This document shows positions 57,708-64,000 of a stretch of 64,000 bases of DNA, in pieces (positions within the stretch are counted from its first letter, which is position 1; every line of letters begins with the position of its first letter). The notes beneath the pieces are model-generated. The model searched no databases. It had not been told where the DNA came from and saw nothing but the letters and a program-made list of their open reading frames with translations. The DNA is taken from the NCBI GenBank assembly GCA_963921825.1, contig OY997588.1:55064803-55128802 (forward strand), read 5' to 3'. The translations under genes were made by a program, and so were the position numbers. The DNA comes from Erodium maritimum (taxonomy: Eukaryota; Streptophyta; Magnoliopsida; Geraniales; Geraniaceae).

Positions 57708-59503
57708 GAGGAGAAATCTAATAGAAACCCTCATTATCCTAAAAACTGTGTGAACCAATCCTATCCATACACCCTTTAGATCCAACATTCACCATAATGC
57801 CACATCATCATCCCAATTCTACTAAAACTAACATCCATTTCTTCCTTTATCACACAAGCAAGGGCATAACTGTAAAAGCATGGTGCCATGTGGACAAGTG
57901 TCCATTTTTTTCTTAACCAATTCACTAATTTAATATTTCCCGATTCGTTTGAACTCCGATTAGCTTCAAACTTGCGCCAATATTTTTCTTTTTCCAAGGG
58001 CTTCAAATCAAGATCAGTCATGAATATATTTTGAAGCACGAAAATAAAAAGTTATATTATGGTGATAAAAACAATGTTAAGTGTTGATAAATCTTCACTA
58101 ATAAATTTTTTATATCGAGGTATCAAACTAGTGCTAAATAGTGTTTAATGTTGATAAAACTAGTGCTTAGTGTTCATAAAAAACATGTGATGATGTAATA
58201 AAAATCATGTTCGATTTTGGAAAATGAGGTGATAAAACTAGTGTTCAATGTTGATAAACCCAGTGTATAGTGTTGATAAACTCAGTGTATAATGTTGATA
58301 AACCCAGTGTATAGTGTTGATAAAAATTACACAAACTTAACTTTTTTTTTAAATCAGTCCCAAAATAAGGGGGATAACCTAGAGTTTAGTGTTGATAAAA
58401 AAAACATGTGATGGGATGATAAAAACACATGTAATTTAATGATAAACATAGTGTTTAGTGTTGATAAAACTAATGCTTAGTGTTCATAAAAAAACATGTG
58501 ATGATGTGATAAAAATCATGTTCGATTTTGGAAAATGAAGTGATAAAACTGGTGTTCAGTGTTGATAAACCTAGTGTATAGTGTTGATAAACCCAGTGTA
58601 TAGTGTTGATAAAAATTACACAGACTTAACTTTTTTTAAAAATAAGCCCCCAAATAAGGGTGATAACCTAGAGTTTAGTGTTGATAAAAAAAACATGTGA
58701 TGGGATGATAAAACACATGTAATTAATGATAAACATAGTGTTTAGTGTTGATAAAACTAGTGCTTAGTGTTCATAAAAAAAACATGTGATGATGTGATAA
58801 AAATCATGTTCGATTTTGGAAAATGGGGTGATAAATCCAGTGTATAGTGTTGATAAATCCAGTGTATAGTGTTGATAAAAATTACCCGGACTTAACTTTT
58901 TCTAAAATCAGCCCCGAAATAAGGGTGATAACCTAGAGTTTAGTGTTGATAAAAAAAGCATGTGATGGGATGATAAAAACACATGTAATTGAATGATAAA
59001 CATAGTGTTTAGTGTTGATAAAACTAGTGCTTAGTGTTCATAAAAAAACATGTGATGATGTGATAAAAATCATGTTCGATTCTGGAAAATGAGGTGATAA
59101 ATCCAGTGTATAGTGTTGATAAACCCAGTGTATAGTGTTGATAAAAATTACCCAGACTTAACTTTTTTTTTAAAAATCAACCCCGAAAATAATCTTTTTT
59201 TCGTGCTTCAAAATATATTCATGCTGATCTTGATAGAAAGCCCTTGAAAAAACAAAACTAATGGCGCAAGTTTGAAGCCAATCGGAGTTCAAACGAAGCG
59301 GGAAAAATTAAATTAGAGAATTGGTAAAAAAAATATGATGGTTTTACTAAAAAACTCTTGCCCTTTACTAAAAAGTGCTGTTTTTTTGCAGTCAACAAGT
59401 CAACAAATCAATTGCATCTCATCCATTCATTCTTAAAATGAATGGCTTGGATTGGTTCACACAGTTTTTACGTTAAGTAGTGATTTCTATTTGATTTTTC
59501 CTC
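57708..59503. mobile_element. Long-inverted-repeat element 2 with higher-order minisatellite core
   Basis: The 1796-bp element has the same arms as element 1 (GAGGAGAAATC at the left, GATTTTTCCTC at the right). Its core is longer: AGTGTTGATAAA units are organised into about 280-bp blocks starting with GGTGATAACCTAGAGTTTAG near 58370, 58660 and 58924. No coding region is present; the 87-residue minus frame at its left arm is chance. Confidence 0.85.
58060..59160. repeat. Higher-order minisatellite inside element 2
   Basis: The basic unit is AGTGTTGATAAA with a variable 8-12-base tail (CCAGTGTAT or CTAGTGCTT). Each block also has a GATGTGATAAAAATCATGTT and a TTCGATTTTGGAAAATG-type spacer. At least three blocks are visible. 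Confidence 0.9.
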
Positions 59504-59512
59504 ACTTTAAAA
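59504..59512. repeat. Target sequence copy 3 of 3
   Basis: ACTTTAAAA at the right end of element 2. Confidence 0.85.
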
Positions 59513-59734
59513 TATCTTATTATACTGTGTCGGGTGGCAGTGTAGAACTCGTAGGCAATTCTCACGAGATCCTTGGGATGATGGTAAAACAAGTTTCTCT
59601 CGACTTCTCGCGATCCTGTCACCGTCCCATTTCCATTTTCTCTCCTATTTCACTTCACATCTCAATCCCATCTGACACATATTAATATAATTATTTTAAT
59701 AAATATCAATAATTCTCACACTATATAATACACT

Positions 59735-59760
59735 ATTATATATATATATATATTTATAAA
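59735..59760 (+). promoter_or_regulatory. Likely TATA region of the WD40 gene
   Basis: A TA microsatellite runs into TTTATAAATA at 59751-59760. The probable first, noncoding exon follows and ends at 59847 (GCGAAG before GTAAATCC). The transcription start is not known. Confidence 0.5.
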
Positions 59761-59847
59761 TAGTTCATACATCAACAAGCTTATCGTTTCTTGATTAGGC
59801 GATCTTCAGATCCGAAGACGGAACCTTAATAACCTCGAATTGCGAAG

Positions 59848-61410
59848 GTAAATCCGCGCAATCGATTCTCTCAATTTCATTTCTGGAATTGATTTTCTGA
59901 ATTATAAGGCGGCGGGTTCTGCGATTCAGGTTCTGGGATTTTTTTTTTTTTTTGATTTAACTTTTTGTTCTCTGCTTCTGTGTTCGGGTCAATTTTTCCT
60001 GATCATTTTTGGCGAATTCTTTGGGCTGTAATTTAAAATAATTCGTTAGGTTTTGATTGAATTCGTTTCATTTCAATTTATTTTTCGTACGAGAGGTTTG
60101 TAATTGGTATTGCATTCAGATTTTGCAAGCATAGTTGTAGGGAGCCAATTATTCATATTAGGGATTGGGAAAATTTAGAAATTAGGGTTTGATTTGGTTT
60201 CTGGAGCATGCGGATGATTTTGTGTCTTCTGATTTAGTTTGAGTTTGATTGTAAGATGAAGTGGCAGCAAAAAATGGATGAAATAAACTAGAAAAGCACC
60301 CAATAACCCAAACTATATCAAGCTTGTGTTATGTCATGATAAAGCCTTTTCATTAACTGGAGCCTCATCTGTGAAGGCTGTTCTGACTTCTGCCATAGTT
60401 TACTTTTAAAGTTTCGTGCTTTTAACGTCAGTTAGTTAATTTGGTTACCAGCACAGCATTTAGATTGTGGGAACGGTTGAGCCATAAGCATGTGATGTCT
60501 TCTGTGATAGTTTGCAGTCCCTGTCACCTTTGTAGCGGCCTTGTTTTTCTGGCAAAGGTCTTTCTCTATTTTGTTACCTGCCACCTATATGAAGCTCTTG
60601 TTTATTCCAAAACAGGTGCAGCTATGTTTTTTTAGCTGAGGTAAAAAAGCATCAGATGATCGACTATTCATTCTAGTTACTCAATATAACAAATTAAGGT
60701 ATTGCTAGAGGCAAAGGAAAGATGGACTAAGGAACTAGAATGAATTAAGTGATGTCTTTAATTCAAACCTTTGTATATAACATGACAGTGTCCTTAACTA
60801 ATTTGTCATATTGACTGCATCCTTTACTTTGATCATTTTCCTTGAACATGACTTGGGTATAGAAACGAGGTAGTAAAACTGTATTAGATACATGATCCTG
60901 TAAAAAAAAATCTGCATACTCAATGGTGAACATACATGCATGGCTTTGATATGATTGCCTTTATCTTCCATTAGCTAACATTTTACTCTTGTTGAAATAT
61001 AAGCATGTCAATGTGTAATATTTGGAGTATTTTTTGTATATTTTATCGTTATTTAGGATCGTGTGAATCTCAACCGCAAGTGAAATAACTAGAGCCAAAA
61101 CATTGTTGCTTACCGTTTTGTTTTTGTTTTGCACCTAGTAGAATGAGTGTTGTGTGCAGTGTTCTAAAAATCCCGACTAGACCCCGCCTAGGCGCCATTT
61201 CCTTGTTGGCCGACCCGATTAATTTCATAAATCCCCGTTTAGTCCCCGATTAATCCCCAAAAGGCCCTAACCGTCCGACTAGCGCCTAGCGATTTTTAGA
61301 GCCTTGGTTGTGTGTCAAAATGGACTGCAATCCACTTTTAGTAATACTTTTATTGTTGTGTTCAAGGGGTTGACTAAAAACTTTTCTGGTCTATGTGTGG
61401 AATAATTAGG
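59848..61410 (+). other. 5' UTR intron of the WD40 gene
   Basis: A donor-like GGTAAATC follows the probable leader exon and the acceptor AATTAG precedes GGGGACC and the ATG at 61417. It holds a T-run at 59940-59954 and a hAT MITE (61157-61305). No coding exon is supported. Confidence 0.55.
61157..61305. mobile_element. hAT-type MITE in the 5' UTR intron
   Basis: A 149-bp element with ends CAGTGTTCTAAAAATC and GATTTTTAGAGCCTTG and an exact 8-bp duplication GTTGTGTG (61149-61156 and 61306-61313). Eight bases is the hAT duplication size. The interior carries GCCTAGGCGCC / GCGCCTAGCG motifs. Confidence 0.9.
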
Positions 61411-61416
61411 GGGACC

Positions 61417-63708
61417 ATGTCTGAGTACCAAGAAGATGATGCTGATTATATGGCAGATGAATATGAAATGGATGTAGACGAAGATGATGATATGGATGAA
61501 GAGTTTCGTGGTAGAGAAATGGCAGGCTCAGACTCCGATGTGGATGAATATGATTACACGGTCTGTTAAATGTCAACAATTTTCTTATATTCTGACTTCA
61601 TATTTGCTTCAAACTCGCAAATGCTTTCAGTTTACATGTCTCTTCGGTTTGTCTCCATTCCTAATTAAATGATGTTATGGTCCTGGATTCGCGTCCTGGA
61701 ACCCGAGTACGAGCTCGTTATAAAGGGAACCCAAAGACCTTCGGAGAGACCAAAATATTATTTATAATTCTTAGTCTACTTTATTCGATATATTCCCTTG
61801 GTATATATAGCCAAGGAGATTACTTGTTCACCAAGTCCTACTACAATTCTAATTACCAAAACCTAATACAAATCATTAAAAGGAAATACTCTCAAACTAG
61901 GACATTAATTAAAAAAAGAAATATAAACCCCCCAACCTTAGCCGACTCATACCACCGGCCACACCCTTGTGGGGTGCTATCCCACTCCGTTACGGTCCAT
62001 AAGGCCCATAACAAATGATTTGATGGCTTTCAGAACAACAAAGCTGCTGATATATCGGCTGCCCATGCTAGAAGGGGAAAAGACATCCAGGGAATTCCAT
62101 GGGAACGGCTTAGTATAACAAGGGAAAAGTACCGACAAACTAGGCTAGAACAATACAAGAACTATGAAAATATTCCTCATTCTGGTGAGGGCTCGGAAAA
62201 GGTATGTCATTGATTTTTTTTAACCTTTGGATTCTTGTTCTTCATTTCCCGTTGAAGAGTGATAATTTCTGATTGTAATTTTTTATATTGATTTCTTATT
62301 TCCCAGGATTGCAAGCATACCAAGAAAGGAGCCTTGTATTATGAATTCAGAAGAAATTCAAGATCAGTGAAATCAACCATTCTTCATTTTCAGGTTGGCT
62401 GAATTTAAGTATCCTTCAGATTTAACATGATGCTACATTTTTTCTATCCCTTTTTCTCCTTTGGCTTCTATTTCCCAAATCTCATGGAGCTGTCTAACTG
62501 TCTCTCATTAATCCACATACTAGTATAATTTGTATGCGCTGGAAGAATCTAATCTCAGAACTTCCAACTTTCAAATTAACTAGATAGCAAGAGTCTGTGA
62601 ATTATGGTGTGTGTGTGTGTGTGTGTGTATGTTCTTCTTGTAGTCCTCAGTACTGCAATTCTTTATTGCAGCAATTGCTACTATCTCTAAGTCAGTTATA
62701 GCTCTAGAGAAGGCAACTAATGGTACAGCCAATAGAACCTAGTCATGTAGATATGATAAGAATTAAGGTGTAAGAAGACTGATTAATTGGGGTGTGTTTG
62801 CTCTTTGAATGTGCAGTTGAGGAATTTGGTTTGGGCTACTTCAAAGCATGATGTTTACCTCATGTCACATTTTTCTGTCACTCATTGGTCTTCACTAACT
62901 AGCAACAAGTCTGAAGTTCTCAATGTTTCAGGACATGTGGCACCAACTGAGGTTAGTGTTCATGATATAGCATTATGTGGGTCGACCTCTGCCCTGCTAA
63001 AATGTTCTCTTGGATCATATTCTTCAATGAAAATAAATTTATCGTCATTCCCTTCAGAAACATCCTGGAAGTTTGCTGGAAGGATTTACACAGACACAAG
63101 TTAGTACACTTGCGGTAAGAGATAATTTGATGGTTGCTGGCGGTTTTCAGGGAGAACTGATATGCAAGGTAATTTTGATTCTTTTTTATAGTATTAAAGC
63201 TGATAGACATAAAAGAAAGACTGCCACAAAATTTTCATACGTCTGTCATAGTATGATGTAGTGTTCAAGAATTTATTTTTCTTGGAATGTCACTTAAATA
63301 GGAGGCTGATAAAGGATGTGCTGAGTTTGAAGCATCATATTAACTTAGGCTAAAAGAAAAGGAAGAGTTATGCCATGGGTTACTGACTGAGAATAATTCA
63401 TTTTTCTTCTTCCTTTATTTGAAGTAGAATCTAGATCGACCTGGAGTTACCTTTTGTTCCCGTACAACATATGATGACAATGCTATCACCAATGCTGTTG
63501 AAATTTATGTCAGTCCGAGGTAGTTCATTTTCTTTGTGCTAAGTGACTGAATAACTTGGTTCCAAACATGAAGCTAATAACATCCATGTTTTTGTTTTCC
63601 AGTGGAGCTATTCACTTCACAGCCTCAAATAATGACTCTGGAGTCCGGGACTTTGATATGGAGAAATTTCAACTCTCAAAGCATTTCTGTTTTCCTTGGC
63701 CGGTGAAT
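61417..63708 (+). CDS. Plant WD40-repeat protein, 5' part (continues past the window)
   Basis: Seven coding exons: 61417-61560, 62034-62201, 62307-62393, 62817-62951, 63058-63168, 63428-63519 and 63603-63708; all phases agree (281 codons so far). The N-terminus is strongly acidic (SEYQEDDADYMADEYEMDVD). Then come a conserved plant segment, DIQGIPWERLSITREKYRQT, and KGALYYEFRRNSRSVKSTIL, and the beta-propeller with LRNLVWATSKHDVYLMSHFS, VAGGFQGELICK and SGVRDFDMEKFQLSKHF. It resembles the uncharacterised plant WD40 family related to fission yeast C2A9.03. Such proteins are scaffolds; no partner can be named from sequence. The first donor (ACG before GTCTGT) is weak but the join keeps frame. 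The 3' end is outside the window. Confidence 0.85.
61668..62018. mobile_element. Small solo LTR (TRIM-like) in WD40 coding intron 1
   Basis: TGTTATGG at 61673 to CCATAACA ending at 62013, 341 bp, flanked by exact AATGA duplications (61668-61672 and 62014-62018). TATA-like GGTATATATAGCC lies at about 61800. No PBS or polypurine tract is next to it. The open frame at 61677-62018 lies within it and is not a gene. Confidence 0.9.
62607..62630. repeat. GT microsatellite in WD40 intron 3
   Basis: A run of about eleven GT dinucleotides. Confidence 0.9.
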
Positions 63709-64000
63709 GTGAGTCTCTTAAAATGTGCTTTCTACCAATATATGGGATGGTTTATAGTAATCAGTATATTTTAAATCCAATAATTTTTGTTTCCGATGCA
63801 AGCTATGTATGTCAATAAAAGTGTGTGAGTGCTTCATATCTTGTGAAGTATAAACCAACAAGATTTTAACTGGGTAATTACCACTTTTTGTGGGCTTAAT
63901 TCCTAACATAAATCCACAAATTAGTATGCATCTCAGTGCCCCAACCAAGGGGTAAACTGCTGTACGTGTGTAGTTCAGTACTGTATTGTTCTCCTGGAGA

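Noticed and set aside
56840-59160. CRISPR-like array of regularly spaced repeats
   Set aside because: Repeats are degenerate, spacers are themselves repetitive, the genome is a plant and there are no cas genes; it is a minisatellite in a transposon.

Overview
This window is nuclear DNA from an angiosperm, probably a dicot. It has spliced genes with GT-AG introns, plant LTR retrotransposons with plant-type primer-binding sites, and many MITEs. Three host genes were recovered by joining exons whose reading phases agree: an RFC3-like clamp-loader paralogue (+, 30583-35515, 11 exons), a complete SEC23 COPII coat gene (-, 36367-46125, 12 exons) and the 5' part of a plant WD40-repeat gene (+, 61417 to beyond the window edge). 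Almost everything else is transposable-element DNA, often nested. All calls come from reading the sequence by eye; no database search was run.

Layout. 1-3251: 5' LTR and primer-binding site of a minus-strand LTR retrotransposon that interrupts a LINE ORF2 fragment (3252-3985). 4367-11585: a Tat/Athila-type Gypsy element with a tRNA-Asp PBS, broken gag and protease, and RT/RNaseH/integrase deleted. Its 5' LTR carries an inverted palindromic block. 11586-14913: remains of a second Tat-type element (3' internal region, LTR, PBS). 14919-17446 and 21698-24207: two solo LTRs of one family. Between them lies a 3.6-kb Mutator-like transposon (17763-21368) with long terminal inverted repeats, which itself contains a LINE-mobilised RRM ORF1 copy with poly(A) tail and 17-bp target duplication (18905-20490). 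25745-29134: a long minus-oriented solo LTR.

29135-46125 is the gene-rich part. The RFC3-like and SEC23 genes are tail to tail, with PIF/Harbinger, hAT and Mutator-type MITEs in introns and in the gap between them. 46126-54312 holds degraded LINE, LTR and Mutator fragments. 54316-56398 is a PIF/Harbinger element with a frameshifted transposase and a TTA target duplication. 56478-59503 contains two adjacent long-inverted-repeat elements with a minisatellite core; the same 9-bp target sequence appears three times around them. The WD40 gene follows, with a hAT MITE in its 5' UTR intron and a small solo LTR in its first coding intron.

How the parts relate. The three genes serve unrelated housekeeping roles (replication clamp loading, ER-Golgi COPII budding, a WD40 scaffold) and do not form a pathway. 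The transposons form a nested record: many families are identified by both termini and target-site duplications. The most unusual items are the ORF1-only LINE copy inside the Mutator-like element, the twin minisatellite-cored elements sharing one target sequence, the inverted palindrome in the Tat LTR, and the RFC3-like protein that lacks canonical Walker B and SRC motifs.
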